From Patiria pectinifera (taxonomy: Eukaryota > Echinodermata > Asteroidea > Valvatida > Asterinidae): DNA of 64,000 bases. Below, piece after piece: positions 33,100 through 46,823 of this stretch. Within the stretch, counting starts at the first letter, position 1, and each line of letters begins with the position of its first letter. The stretch lies in the NCBI GenBank assembly GCA_029964075.1, contig CM057148.1:32481916-32545915 (forward strand), in the 5' to 3' direction. A program made the translations under genes and the position numbers. The notes under the pieces were generated by a model. It was not told where the DNA came from. It saw only the letters and a program-made list of their open reading frames with translations, and did not search any database.

Positions 33100-34767
33100 A
33101 GCACTTTTATTTGTTACAGGGCACTATATTCCTTTAAATTTCGTTCGGAAAAGAAAATCGAAATTTTGAAAACGCACGTATATACCTGTACCGAGTTTAA
33201 AGGCTCACCAAGCACCTACACAACGCGCTGTTACGCACCCACACCTGCTGGACACGATCATCGCTCTTCAATAACACCCTCAATCACTGCAGCCACATCA
33301 GAACCAAGACGTTCCCCAAGGCAAAAATTATTGCCCCCGCGATAATACTATGCGTGTTCGTGGAGCAGTCATGCCCCTAAGGTCGTGCTTGCTTGTCTCA
33401 TTAGTATAGCTCCTTCAACAGTGTATTCAAGAGCCGACATAAAACTCGCCTGATGCTTCAACGACCGATTGATAGTACGACGCCCTGTCCACGCAAATGC
33501 GAATACAACACCAATTCGGTGACGCCAACGGCAATCAACTTCCTAAAAGTTCACACGGAGTGGGGAAAAATGAACACGATTGTTTAGGAAAATGCAGGGT
33601 GTCTTTTAGTCAAATCTTGACGAAAGGCAGACAGTAGATTTTATGTATGCGTATAATTATTGCCGTCCTACCTAGACTCAAAAGATAAAAAAGACGGGTA
33701 AAACAAACAGGTTGTCGAAAATTGAAAGGGCATCCCTGTTGCCAAAGATACATTAAGTTAGCTCTTCTATTAAGATGCAAATCGGAAAGTTAACCATACA
33801 GCCCGAAGCATTGCGGGAAATGCCAGCAGTGGGCTGGGATAGTTTACGGACTTCTCCATCACCTTCTTAAATTCAAACTATTTATGAATACAAGAATATA
33901 ATGCCTTCGCTAGAATGGTTGGGGAAGGTTACTCTTTTCTTTCTTAATTCCCATTACTGGCCTGAACAGTATTTATAATATTGGTAATATTCTTAAGCCT
34001 TTCCATATTCTTAATTGTATCATGGGGGACTTTCTATGATCGATCTATCAAGGTTAAGGCTTCAGACTAATAATCTCATCCTCCGTGTTATTACCAAGCT
34101 GCGTCCGTCTCCTTTAATATAGAAAAAAAAGTATTCACAATCATAGCTTGAACTGCGTGTTTAATTAAAGGATAACATTTCCGAGATTTGGATTATGTTG
34201 CATGCGCGTGAAATTGTCTCATTTATTGAATGCATGTATTAACACTGCAACGCTGAGGAGTCTTGAAGTGCTGGCCTCGTAATCAAAAAGAATGGCCGAC
34301 CCTGTTACATCACAATGACCTCGTTGCAATGACTTACAAAATATAATCATACAGCCTGAATTGCATTTCTGCCTCGTTTTCCTCAAAACAAATCTGATAT
34401 AGTATAACTCTATTTTATAGACTTACGCAGTTCAATAATCGCAATTGTTGATGTTAACTTGGAATATTTGAAATCAGGTGTCATCCTCATAATACCGTCT
34501 CACTACCCTGCTGGAAAATGGTATCTTCCATTGCAAATATAATCCCAAATAATGAATCAAATCAGGGCACTAAGCTTACCACTAGCAACGTGCCATTTTG
34601 GAGTTACTGTATAGGACAGCAATCGCTCAGACTGTGACTGACAGGTAGTGATTATAACAATGAATTAATAAAACAGTATCCACAAATGTGTATGTAGCTG
34701 GTCTGGGCAGCATCATCACGTACATGTACATTGCAGTTGGACGTGTAACGTATCCGAAGATTTGATC
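33100..34767. other. Repeat-poor region, no gene recognised
   Basis: AT-rich, apparently single-copy DNA without recognisable terminal repeats or coding blocks. It may be 5' flank or UTR of the candidate exon that follows. Confidence 0.35.
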
Positions 34768-34916
34768 ATGTCTTTAGTGTATACATCTCGACCATCTAGT
34801 GGCAGCCCAGCATGCAGCATGGATGAAGCACGTCCAAAGTTTGTTGACAGAGGTACTCAAGTCAGTATATTGCTTCGACAAGAGTCGCTTCGAGGACGCT
34901 TTGTTCCACCTCTGAG
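34768..34916 (+). CDS. Candidate first coding exon of an unidentified gene
   Basis: ATG at 34768 opens 49 codons plus two bases, ending CTGAG before a GTAACC donor at 34917. The product starts MSLVYTSRPSSGSPACSMDE, continues ARPKFVDRGTQVSILLRQES and ends LRGRFVPPL. It has balanced codon use and the feel of real coding sequence, unlike the AT-driven open frames around it. An in-frame TAA lies about 100 bases upstream. I do not recognise the family. A phase-compatible acceptor lies at about 35614 (CCTATTTACAG then GCACAAAATG), running open to TAA at 35816, but that stretch is not convincing as protein. The next exon may be far downstream or beyond the window. Confidence 0.45.
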
Positions 34917-37900
34917 GTAACCATGACTTTCGTCTATTTGATACAAAGATTTAATATATGAAGGTGTGGGCAGTGAGACATTAGCTTGTACACAATTCAC
35001 ATTTGTATAGTTGTTTCCAAAGAGGTAACGGAACCATGCACCACGGATATAGAACCAAATGTTAGGGGGAAGAAGATCCGAATATTTATTTCGAAAGAGG
35101 TTATGTTGGTCGTCTAATATTGATCCGGACACTGAGGAGAACAGTATGGGTAAACTACAGCAACGATTTTAAAATAGTGGATAAACAATCTCGTTCTCTG
35201 GTTTAATTACTTCGGAAAAAATCGACTAACCTCTGTGAGCCATTGCCTTTATCAGGGCAAAAACGTTTTCCTTTTTTTCTGTTTTGCTGCTTGTAGAATT
35301 AATAATAATGGAATAAAAGGGATGTAAAGTACCGTATTTTACGCTGTCATCCACACTGATATTAGTTGTAAATGTCTTAGTTAACTAGGTTAGCACAAGT
35401 GATACGATTTGAAACCATGTTTTATGTTTAATTGTTACGAAAACATCATCCGTAAACTTGCGATAATGCGTGGTGCTTTGCATTATCTAAACAGTCACAA
35501 TGACTGGTCATTTGCGGCGCGAGGATGGTATACGCTTTGTATTGCTTTTCATATTATCCAGGTAAACAAAAACGGTTCCATTCGTTTAACGTTCAATTAT
35601 TTTCCTATTTACAGGCACAAAATGTATATGAGGTGTGATTTCGCCGCTGATGCTTTGCATATATACATTGTATACCCACATGAGTTTCAAATATCGTATT
35701 TAATTTATATTAGTAATGGCAAACGTGGATGTCTATTCTCAATCACAGCATGTGGGCGCGTTTTGAATCAGTTGTATCATGACGAGGTCAACGTCTGTAG
35801 CATAATGCAACAATAAGGCGCGATTCAGGTTATACACAAAATATGCACGTATGACGCCGATCAGCAGCTGGTCTAGGTATTAAATTAGAATAAGGAAGAA
35901 CAAGTAATCGAATACAAACAAAAAGAGTGAAATTTGCAATGCATTGTGTTTGCCCTTGCTTATACGTGCGGTAACATGAGCTGACTACTCCAGTACCAGG
36001 CCTAACGTGTAATCATATGCGAATGTACGTTATAAGCACGACCAGAACCCGTCTTAATTGCAAACTCAGTGATGTAGGTTGGGATAATCATGTATCATCG
36101 TACCGAGGATTGCCGTCACGGTAACTTTGACCAAAACTACAACGTTAATAAAAACGTCAACACGACTTAAATCTCGTTTGGACCATGGCACACAATCTAT
36201 ACCGGGGACTTGCTCTACAGACATATACATGACATCAGCCTGTCTTGGGTTTATTGTTCTTGACCGACTCTGTCATGCCTGCAATGTAATAAAGCATATA
36301 CAATCGTCGAATCCTACAAAATAACATTTCAAATATGATAAATAGGCCTATAATAGCACTGCTGAATGCAAAAGCTACGCCCGATAACCAGCCTGCCGCA
36401 TAAACTACTTCATGTATCATTTGTCATCTTGAGTGATAAATTTTTCAAACAGGCATAAAGGGTATGCCGTTCAAAGGTTCCTTGATGACGTATATTGAAT
36501 AAGACAAGATGGATGGGATGGCAAAGGTCAGTAAGGTAGACTCAGTGCCCATAGACGATGCGCTTAAGTCACTCATATAGAAACGGACTCCTGCATCATT
36601 TATCATTAGACAAACTATGCGGGCACGCCGTGGGTTTCACTTTTTATGATATGTCAGACTTGTCACTTCAATCCCAGCGCTTTATTTCTCTCGCTAATAA
36701 ATGATGCATTAGACGAAATCAATACGATAGTTTATTGGGTAATACACTGTACCGCAATAAGCTGAGCGTCGTCAAATTATGCGGGGAACGATTTGTTATG
36801 GCAGTGTTTTCTTGTACTTGCTAATGTTATGACATGGCTAGAATCCCCTGCAGTGACCTGATCGTAATGAAGCATTTCGAAACAAAACAAAAAACAAAAA
36901 AACGCCTATAATGTCGTCGTGCAGGTTTTTTTTTAGTGTGTATCAATTCACAATACTGAAAACACCCCTGTCTTATAAAATATGCCAAACTGAAACGTCT
37001 GCATGAGCCTGATGTGAAAGGATTGGTTTGTAATGGCACATTGAGTGTTGACTCAATTTTAAAAGTGTAAGACATATATTTCAGGTACAACTATATGGCA
37101 TGCATAAGTGGCATTTATTCAAGTTAAAGCGGTTACAGTTTTTGAATTTTATTTCAAGATATCATCAATCATTTAAAGATATTTCCAATAATTTCCAGAT
37201 ATCTGTTTTGTTTTGTTTTGTTTTTAGATATTTCCAATAATTTCCAGATATCTGTTTTTTTTCCAGGACATCTCTGAAACATTTTAACAAGCCACCTGTG
37301 CGGTTATTTAGATATCACGAAATCAAATAAAATTCAAGATACCTCGAAACTGTTTTCAAACTTTATCTTGAATTGATTTCAAGTTTTATCCTAATATATT
37401 AGAGATATCACTAAATGTATTTCAAAACATTCAATGCTTTCAGAGATATCTTAAAATGCATATGTTGTTGATGTGAATAAATGTCACTACACACCCGCCG
37501 TACAGTTAATAAGACATTGTTAAAGGACAAAAAAAGGCTTAGCCTAATAAGCAAATAATTCAGTGCCCTTCGTCGTTCTTGTACACTGCAGTGCACTGCC
37601 GAGGGGAATAAATCGCAATAGAATGTTAGTCCCTCAAGGTTGTATGATTGAGTATAATAGTTCCGTCCTCTTGGCTAGCTCCAAAGGGAGTAAAGAGAAT
37701 CGATAGCGAAAAGGTGACGTGGCTATAGTATACGACAAAGTTTCAAAAACATCATTTCTTGGATTTCAATATAAATGCTTATCAAGACTAAAATCTATGT
37801 CCTTGAAGAATATGTAAATCCGAAGGAGGAACGTCGGACGGCAAAGAGGTCTACGTTGAGGTTCGGAGCTTTATGTAAAGCTTCACAGTGACTCTCTGTA

Positions 37901-40900
37901 AGTATTATTGAATTGAGCTTAAGTGTATCATGGTTCACCAAAAAAATGTTGCATGTCTCTTACATACATGTATATTGCTTTACAAGTATTCGATATCACA
38001 TACCTAAATGAACATGTCATGATTGTCATAATTGAAACAAAAAAGTAATCGAGACATCATGTGTATACCTCTGTAAAGTTCGGTTTTCCTGCTCTACGTT
38101 AATTTTATCTGATCCTAAAAGAGGGATAAATAAATAAATTCTAAGTTTTTTATGCACACTGTTACAACACATAGGCCTATCGGAGGATTAATTGAACTTT
38201 GTCTATTTCTTTTCCAGAAAAGGTTCGTGCATTGTACCATTCAACAATCACGATACGACCTGAGCTGTTAAGCATGCTTGAAGCCTGAACGCATCTTAGC
38301 CGTATCACATGCGGGAAGTGTTCGTCTCTGTTTGCAATCCCAGAAGAGGTTTGATAGGGTCGCTTAGAATTCCCGACAAAGGAACATAGAAAGGTCATGT
38401 CAGGCAGTTCTCGATCCCTTGGCTACCATTTGGATACCTCCCTCTTGCTTCAGGCAATATAGATAGAGCAAGGAAAAAGAGCCATCATCATCGTGCTGCG
38501 GCCTAGTCACCCGTGGTAACATTACCCAATAACCACTCATTTCTCACAAGTCTGCTATTAGTGAGGGAGCGGGGCCGTAGCTTATCTCATCACACCTTCT
38601 GCTGGTTTTGGATTGTCCTCGTATTGTGAGGCCTATATGTGTACACATTAATGTGTGGTGTTTTTTTTGATGAACCAAGAAAATCGTCCAAAAACTTTGA
38701 CACCAACGTAAAAATAAGAATACATGCTTATGTGGATTAATAAAGATGCATCTCCCTTGACGAAATTGACTATATTCTCTTTATCGAGACCTTGTCAGTT
38801 TCTGCTGGAGTATACTGACCTTTAATCTTAAAAAGGAAATGTTTCAAGTAAAAGGGAAGTGTGGTTAAGTTTGTAATGCATTGAATGTCATACCCCATAC
38901 ATTTATAGCTCCTTAAAGGTTTTTCCTCTTTTTGTGGTGTATTTAGTGAGCCGAGAAATATGACGTGGGTATATCGAATTATTGTTAGTATTATGGCTCG
39001 TGAGACGGGTACATGCTATATCGTTATCAGCACAGACGTGTGTTATAGGGCATTTGGCTGCAGACCCTGACGGCAGGAAGGCAGGATACAGTTATAGTTC
39101 GTGGTGTCATATTTAATTTCCGAGCACTTGCCGCTCTCATCCGTTGTCTGCATATATCGCGTGTCGGATTACCTTCTAAGCCTTGCTGGACAGATTGCAA
39201 ACGGGTGTTTTGTGTTATAAAATGTACAAAACATTCACAACCTAGCTGATTGACAACCAATATGATTGACCATCTTTCCGTTGCATTGACATTTTAGCGC
39301 TGGCCGTACATTAAAGAAGGGAAATACCGTGTCACTTCCGCCCATTACAGTTTTACCTGATAATTTGTTTTAACGTGAATTCAATGTATGATTAATGCTA
39401 CCGCGAATCGATACATTTTCCAAAACACAGTAAACATTGCAAATACATGTATATAGAAGCAGCATTGCATTAATTATGATCAGCAGTAGACCTATTGCGT
39501 TAATTTGCACTAGTACATTTCTTCGCATAAAGATTATGTCTCAAAAAGTGAAAAACCTGGCCGCAATTAAGGGTCATTGTGCGAAAAGGTTTGCGCAGGA
39601 TGTTTCGTCACGAGTATTATACGACGTGCACATCCATGGCATTCCTAACGTCACACCTCAGTCACGTCTGTCTTACCCCACAGGATGACAGCAATATCTT
39701 TCTTTTCGTTATGAGTATGACTATAGGTGTTTTTCGAAAGTAGAGACAATATTTTGTTTGTAAAAATTGAAATAATGATGATGAGAAATTAAAAAAAAAT
39801 GTCGCTGTGTTGATTTGTACATGTCGAGTCTTTGTCTATAAGCTTAGCGCCTCTTTGTCTGGTGTTCTATTTTTGTTCACAGTGAAGGCACATTCACACG
39901 TCATTATATTTTGCTCAAGAAAAATAACATCCCAATTAACATATTATTATATATAGCGGATCGCGGATCAAGGCAAAGCGATGGTTAGGAATAACAAGAG
40001 TACAATGTTTTTGTTTGCACGCAGGCTCACATCCGAAAACAAACAGATGAATTACTGGCCTAAGGCTCTATCTGTGCAAAAAGATAGGGTCACTCCGTGA
40101 TCAGTGCTGGATCATGGACAGATCTTATCGTATCGTTATTTTAAATATCAGGACCGCCGGCCGTAAAAAAGGTTTAGAACTTGACGTTCAAATCAGTATG
40201 ATTGTAGTGTCGAAATTCGCTAATAATTGATAAACGGTACTGTACATGCTTCCATAAGGTTTCTAGTAATCAAAAAAGTCCCGCTCTTTTTTCTTTCTTT
40301 TGATACCACTCTTAGTCACATGCGCTACACGCATGAATGCTTAATTATCAGATATACACTGGGCAGATTGCTATTGGCCATCATGCACACATGCCGGGTA
40401 TCGGAGCATCGTACACGCAGCAAGAGCCATTCCACGTTTGATGATAGATTTGAAGAGATGTCAAGCCGAAAATTCAATTAGTTATGTACTTGCAGGTTGA
40501 CCTAGCAGATTATTAAGTCTTGCTAAATAATATTATACACTCCTGGACTATACTAACTAAAGATTATGTTATACATGTAGTTCCCCCACCACGTGGACAA
40601 ATCTTTCCACGTTTTTTAATGGTTATGATGGGTATTTTTAAAAGATGATCATCGTCGCGTATTTATTTAGACAGAGTGATTATGTCAAGTGGTAAATGTG
40701 GAGTGAGCCAAAAATATATTTCTCCCCCCCCCCATAAGTCGAAAAAAAGCTATTATTGGACGACATGCATGCACTCACAACGAAAAGTCAAACGACATAT
40801 ATATGACTATGAGCTTGTGGTATCTACTTGTTGCCACATAATTCTCTGTGCACACAAGCAAAACATGCCAATGAGAATCATGTACGATTGTAAAACATCG

Positions 40901-41793
40901 TCGGATATGCAGAGTGGGAATTGGAAGGTTGAATGTACTCCGCAGAACTGCTTTTATTTCCGATGAAAGCATCTGAATAAAGAGCAATCAAAGACGAAAT
41001 AGTAAGAGGGTAATAATAATGTGTATTCTTTGGAAAGGAAGAAGATTTTGTAAATAACGCACGATAAAGATGGATAGTTCTAATTCCTACATCATTGCAT
41101 GGTCTAGACTGGAATAAAAGGTTTTACAGCCGGTATAAACCATTGTTTGAAAAGTCCAACTGTTATATACGCTAACGATTTGTAATTCAATAACTAAATA
41201 GCTGTCGTTTTACTTCTCATCGTTCGCTCACTTGGCAGACTCAGTCTTGATTTCGTGCAGTATCCTTTTTACGGGATTGCATGTGAATGTTGCTAGGTAA
41301 CCACGCGGTAAGAAAAAGTCAACGACCTGTCATTTCTATTGATTCCGAGCGGTAGGATGAAAAAAAAACCAGGTATCTAAATGGAGTGGATAAAATGAAG
41401 ACTGCAGTCCACTACAAAAAGTGTTCCCTTGATACCGCTGGACGGTCACACTGACGGTTAAGTGTTTGGTAGTACTACGGAGATACGGAATTGAGTTCAG
41501 TGATCGGGAAACATCATTAGTCAGGTACGATGAAATGTCAGCGTGTCTACTTCCGTCGACGGAACGAGGAAAGCAATATTATTTGCTCTATGGTCGTAAG
41601 AACCGGCAATTATGATTCCACACGACATGAGGCAATGCCACAATCTTATCCGCTAAAATGGCCCGGACTGATTAACCGTAACCATTGCAATGCCCTACAG
41701 AACAATCAGTGCAAGACGCAAGGGATAGCAGGCTAGGGATGACACACTCTTGTTTTAAAAACAAAACTGTTATTTAATTAGTTATCAGTCAAT
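34917..41793. other. Long repeat-poor stretch, no gene recognised
   Basis: Seven kilobases with few transposon signatures apart from the short tandem at 37177-37258. The 135-codon plus-strand frame at 35409-35816 has no recognisable motif. A good-looking acceptor near 38217 (TCTATTTCTTTTCCAG) is followed by stops within about 25 codons in all three frames. It is a possible large intron or regulatory region of the candidate gene at 34768. Confidence 0.35.
37177..37258. repeat. 49-bp tandem duplication with a GTTTT run
   Basis: AGATATTTCCAATAATTTCC followed by AGATATCTGTTTT occurs at 37177 and again at 37226. A (GTTTT)n tract links the copies. More GATATC words follow for about 200 bases. Confidence 0.75.
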
Positions 41794-42117
41794 CAGTGAC
41801 GTAAATCTGTGCCTGTGCCGGCGAGTGGGGGATGACCAAAATCCCCAAATTGCCCGGCCGTCGAAATTCGACAAGCGGGGGCTGGACACCACATTACACA
41901 AGGGTTAAGGATATATATCAATATACTTTGTTTCTACACTTTTTAGTGCTATTTAATGCATTTAGGTTGTGGGATGTTCGACAAATACATCGAAATCCGC
42001 ATTTTCCCCCCTCATCTCGGAAAACTGGGGGAGGGGATGATTCAATAGCCCATCCCCCTGGTCAAAAAGTGTGGGGTGGGATATATCCCCCCCACCCCCC
42101 CGGGATTTACGCCCCTG
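41794..42117. mobile_element. MITE with CAG-GCGTAAATC type ends
   Basis: The left end CAGTGACGTAAATC and the complement of the right end, CAGGGGCGTAAATC, agree in 12 of 14 bases. G-rich and C-rich tracts lie inside both ends. It is about 324 bp and non-coding. A target duplication was not established. Confidence 0.55.
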
Positions 42118-45100
42118 CAATCACTCTGCCAACCAAATCTATTTGAACTTTTGATAAGTAACGTGCTAATGCTTGACATCTATCACAATCGTTCCTCCAA
42201 CTGCGGCACTTTTCACGTTACGAGAACGTTCCATTCTGTGCACTATACGTCATATAATGGAGGACGAAAAGTGGCCATCTGCTTTTCTGCTACAGGGGGC
42301 CGACTTGAATGAAACGGCATATGCAGGCACTGCTCTAAATATAATCAACTTTCTTTTCAAACATTTTTTTATCCGCTAGTAATCGTGAGTGGCATTTCCC
42401 AGATTTCCCTGTCAAGATACATATATATGTATCTCTGAAATTGTGCAGTTTTGTCCAAGGTTTCCTTTCGAACCTCCACCCTCCCAATTTCCGCTTTCCA
42501 AGAAGACGAAATGTGCAGATTGAAAAAAAAAGCTTAATGGATTGACAGGCGTTGTAGTCAGAGACGTGAAATCCCCGGTAGGCTTATTCGTGTTTACCTC
42601 CAGGATCCAAATTGAAATGACGAGTCTGTATTTATGTTGACCTACTGTCACAGACGTGACTGAACAACTTCAATCTCGAATTCTAATCGCAAAAAAGTCA
42701 ATTGACAGAATTGAGAATGGCATTACTGCTGCAGGTGATGATATCCACGTCAATGAAATCAATGCAAATCAAATACAATCTTGTTTGGGTTGGTCCGGAC
42801 GTCCATATACGGCCGGTTGAACGAAAGAGAAGAAAGCAACAGCAACACAATCTCGGTGTCAAATCGGAGCACATACCCCGTGCTCTTCAAAAAAACACGA
42901 GATTTGTTTTTGTCTACAGTCCTAATGAATTTTCAATCTGTAGGCCTATGTTTTGTTTTAACGAAAGAACTACTTTATTTTTTGATTTTGTGCACAAATG
43001 AACCCAACCAGCGAGAGCCGAGTTACTGTCTGGCAGCTAATAATTCTGTGAAAGAATACTTTATTAAATAATTAACAGTCGGTGGAATATTTTTCTTTCT
43101 ATGTCTCATTGAAAAGTGAATAACTTTTATATTGCTATAATTATAGGAAATTAGCAATTGGGGAAAAAAAAACAATTCGAGGTGAAACTCGAAATTGCAC
43201 GGGGAAACGCATCTTTAATATTCTGCATAAACCAGTTATACCTTTTGGTTCCTTTGAAGCTATGAAAACACATTTATTTTGGAAGCGATGTTGTTCAGAA
43301 TTACTTGTATTTGTTATAAAACTTACACGTGTCCTTTTTTTCCCCGAGTAAAAATACCGACCTCGCAATCACTTCTAACAAAAATAAATTTCACTTTAAA
43401 ATATAGCGGGTGTGATTTGTTGAAAAAAGATGGCAACACGTCAAAGCTACGTTAACAAGACAGGGCAAACCTATAAAGCCACTCCCAAAGCGAACACAAT
43501 TCTATTTATTTAATTCAAAATGGCTTTTGTGTCAAACGGGCAGGATTTAGCCTAGGTCGTTCAGACACCGTTTTAAATTCCCTTAAAACACCAGTTGAAC
43601 TCGATTCAGTGTAACTTTCTTGCTAAAACGATGTCTGAACGCTCTTTTATTTAGACCGAATCGAGTTCAACTCGAAAATAAAACGGCAACTTAAACCCCC
43701 TCGGAGGGGGGGGGTGTTAGCGAATAACCAGAACGAGTTTATCTCCTAGTACGATGTCTGGCCATGTTCTATTATATACACGATAACACTGATCGAGTGT
43801 CCCCACCAGTCTACAATTATACAAGACACGCGTGACTGTCAGGCACAATATATGGCCCTGGCTGGGACCAGCAACGAGCGTCAGCTACATATCAACAGAG
43901 ATGTGAAACATTCAAATCTTACATCGAAATGAGGAAGAAAAACGTTCAGATTTCATTCAAGACTCTCACGCTTATCACTGGCAAATAATTTGCCTGGGGA
44001 AGTTTTGTGACGGGCAATTATTAGTGTTTGATTGACGTACACTTTAATTATTTCTTGCATTGCAGTTGTGAGCTCAGAACGATTTAGCGTACAAATTCTA
44101 ACCTCGGGTCTTCTTAAGAGACTAATCCCCGGAAAAGTCGTGGTACAAGGTAGTAGATAGGCCATGCCTATTTCGCCAGGGTTCCCCTTGGGGTTTAATG
44201 TGTGTAGTACGGACGTATATGTATGTACTCAGGGATCCAAATTGTTGACATCCATCGATATTGACCTATCACTTACGAAGATTGTTACAGGCTTAACCTA
44301 ACCTATACGTTTAAATAAACATGTTAAGTTAAAACCTACAATCAGAAAAGCATTCAATTCTTTTTCCTCACATGCTGAGCCTGTAATAATAGGAATGATT
44401 TTCAGAAACCAATTTTCTGGGCAAATTTTCTTAAATGTTGATAAGAAATCGCCGCCGCTGGGTGTGATGTGTATACCTGGAGAAACTTGCGGTACCGTGT
44501 GGTGTCTGAGAGAAGTATTCACACAAGTAAAGACGGGACTCGGCCAAATCTATTCCTTCCTCCATGTGCCGACCATGGAGATACATGTAGTAGGAAACGC
44601 TGGCGACTCCCATATTGCATGTGCATAGGGCCTATATATACACACTAATAAAAATGTCGCTTTTTAGCCATGATATATAGCAAAATATGCTTTGGTCGTT
44701 GGGAACTGACACACGGAGGGTAGTTTAGCTCAGGCTTGTGACTTTTAATTTTGAAATGCCTTTTTACGAAGAGTGACCGGCCGTCTTCTAAAATTTTAAA
44801 TAGGGTCAAATGATTAGCGTCAATCCCCCCCCCCCTCCAAAAAATTAAAAATAAATAAAAATTCAACAATCAACCTCTAATTTCCGAAGTCTCAGAATCT
44901 CAGAATCTCAGAAAGTTGACTGGATATCGCTGCTAGGCATCATCATCCAGTTTGACTTCACGATCTGCCAGTTTAGTTCATAGCCCTCAAATCATAATAT
45001 TATTGTTCGAGGAAAATTATTTAACCCTCCGTGGGTCAGTTGGTGTGTACAATTATGGCCCAATGCTTTTCGCCATTAAAGGGGGCCGCTGCGAGTGTTA

Positions 45101-45603
45101 AATAAATAGCGTTCTCAGAATGGTCTAGAGAAAGGTCAAGATGGGAATGCGCCGCGCATGAATGTCGGATGGATGTAATTTACACGGACTGAATGATAGA
45201 GGGCGCACTATATACACACCGTGCTACTCAGCTGTGCACACGTACGTACACGTGCATACATATCACTGACATAAATTAGGTTGCTAATATTAGCTCCATG
45301 CTTTGGCAAGTACATGTAGTACTAGGCCTACAATCAAAAGTGAGAAAACCGAGTAAAAACTAGGCATGGCAAGACATCAATGTGTATGTTGGAAATGTTC
45401 ATTGCCATGTTGTTGAAAGTGTACGATACTGTACTGTACAACTACATGTATAAATAGCCAAGTATGAAACAAGTCGAAGACTTCTCTGATGATAGGTGAG
45501 CGAACATAATTTTTCAGTTCCACCGTTCCGGCGGTAGGCCTAAATATGAACTTAGGGTTGGTCCCATTAGTGGAGCCCAAAACTAGACTAACGTGAGGGT
45601 ACA
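42118..45603. other. Unannotated sequence
   Basis: No gene recognised. A weak inverted repeat around CGTTCAGACACCGTTTT (43558) and AAAACGATGTCTGAACG (about 43635), with related words to 43765, may be an old MITE. Otherwise there are short open frames only. Confidence 0.35.
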
Positions 45604-46285
45604 CAGAATACCCCGCCACTCCATCTTTGCACCTCGTCGTAGCCGGCTACGAAGTCACGGTTGATTGCTCAGCGCTTTACATACTAGTATTACTATGCGT
45701 CATGCTCCACTGCACCCCCACTCGTATCCGCGTAGCCGGCAACAGGGTAGTTGCTTTGGACTCAGAACTTTTTTCAGCAACTCCCATTCGTTTCGTGTTG
45801 CTTCGTTCTCAAGGAGACCCCCACTCAGTATCCGCGTAGCTAATAATAATAATAATAATAATAATTTGGGAGGCTAATCATCCTTACTCGCAGCTGGGAT
45901 GCTGAATTGCGAAGGACGCGGCTACAACGTTGTCGGGCCGCTGGCACGTAAAGGCGCCTCTGGCTGCCGGCCACATCGACCCATATAAGACCACGGAGCA
46001 CAGCCTGAGATCGAAAGTGTTTGATTTTTCCAGAGGGAGGAAAACCGGAGGGCTCGGAGAAAAACCCTCGTGGCACAGGAGAGAACCAATGCACAACTCT
46101 ACTCACATGCGATCCGCGGCCAGGATTTGAACCGTGGTCACCTTGGTGAGAGGCGAGCGCTTTACGCACAAGCCACCAGTGCCACCCAGGTAGCTGGCGA
46201 TGGACTTGAATTGTTTCTTTTCCAGTGATTCCAACCTCGTAGCCAGAGAATTTAGGGGTGTATTTCCGAGTGGCGGGGTATTCTG
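45604..46285. mobile_element. TIR element hosting a SINE
   Basis: Perfect 18-bp inverted ends CAGAATACCCCGCCACTC (45604-45621) and GAGTGGCGGGGTATTCTG (46268-46285). Just inside, CGTAGCCGGCTACGAAG at the left is loosely echoed by CCTCGTAGCCAGAGAA at the right. About half its length is the SINE at 45841-46188. The element is non-autonomous. Confidence 0.7.
45841..46188 (-). repeat. tRNA-derived SINE with a (TTA)n tail
   Basis: On the minus strand the head reads GGTGGCACTGGTGGCTTGTG then CGTAAAGCGC (box A region) and GGTTCAAATCC (box B). It is followed by a GAGCCCTCCGGTTTTCCTCC body and a tail that is (TTA)8-9 on this strand (45841-45865). GTAGC lies at both edges as a possible short target duplication. 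An open frame across most of it is incidental. Confidence 0.8.
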
Positions 46286-46823
46286 CAATTACTCCGGTAC
46301 ATCTAACCCCATGTATGCAATGCATGCTAAATTTTCTGCAAAGTTGTGTTTCTTGAATTTGAAATCTGGTATTTGCTAGGCATTATTGTCATCTCATTCT
46401 CAGGTTAACTGGTCTGTGACCAGTCACCTTGGTCACTGGACTAAACCCTCTGCCCAGGCCATACACAAGTGTGCATACAAAATATTTAAAACATTTCATT
46501 GGCACTATTTGCCATGGTTACACAACGATTGTGTAGAACCCCTCTTGTGTTTTAGTGCTTACTAACCTTACAGTTAGACTATGGACTAACTTACGTTAGA
46601 GCAAATGGTCCGTTGTTATAGTTACTTCTAGAATTATTCTAGAAGTAAGTTAGAGTGTAATTATGCCAAAATATAATCTTTTGCAACCTTAAAACAGTGT
46701 TATGCTATTGACCTTACTTTTTGTCATTTTGAACAGTATTTTCTTTGGATAGAAAATACAGTTTTCTTATGCATTTTTCAGTCAATGCCATGCGAATCAA
46801 CGCGGTTTTGCGCATTCACGCAA
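46286..46823. other. Unannotated sequence
   Basis: No recognisable feature. A short palindrome ACTTCTAGAATTATTCTAGAAGT lies near 46624 (23 bases including its centre). Confidence 0.35.

Noticed and set aside
35409..35816. 135-codon plus-strand open frame
   Set aside because: No motif or recognisable homology, with many Tyr/Ile/Asn/His as expected from AT-rich DNA. An acceptor-like site inside it is phase-compatible with the 34768 exon, but the protein sequence is not convincing.
38200..38300. Exon after a strong TCTATTTCTTTTCCAG acceptor
   Set aside because: All three frames close within about 25 codons and none continues the 34768 exon convincingly.
45840..46325. 161-codon minus-strand open frame
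   Set aside because: It is the translation of the tRNA-derived SINE, ending in a run of tyrosines from (TTA)n/(ATT)n sequence.
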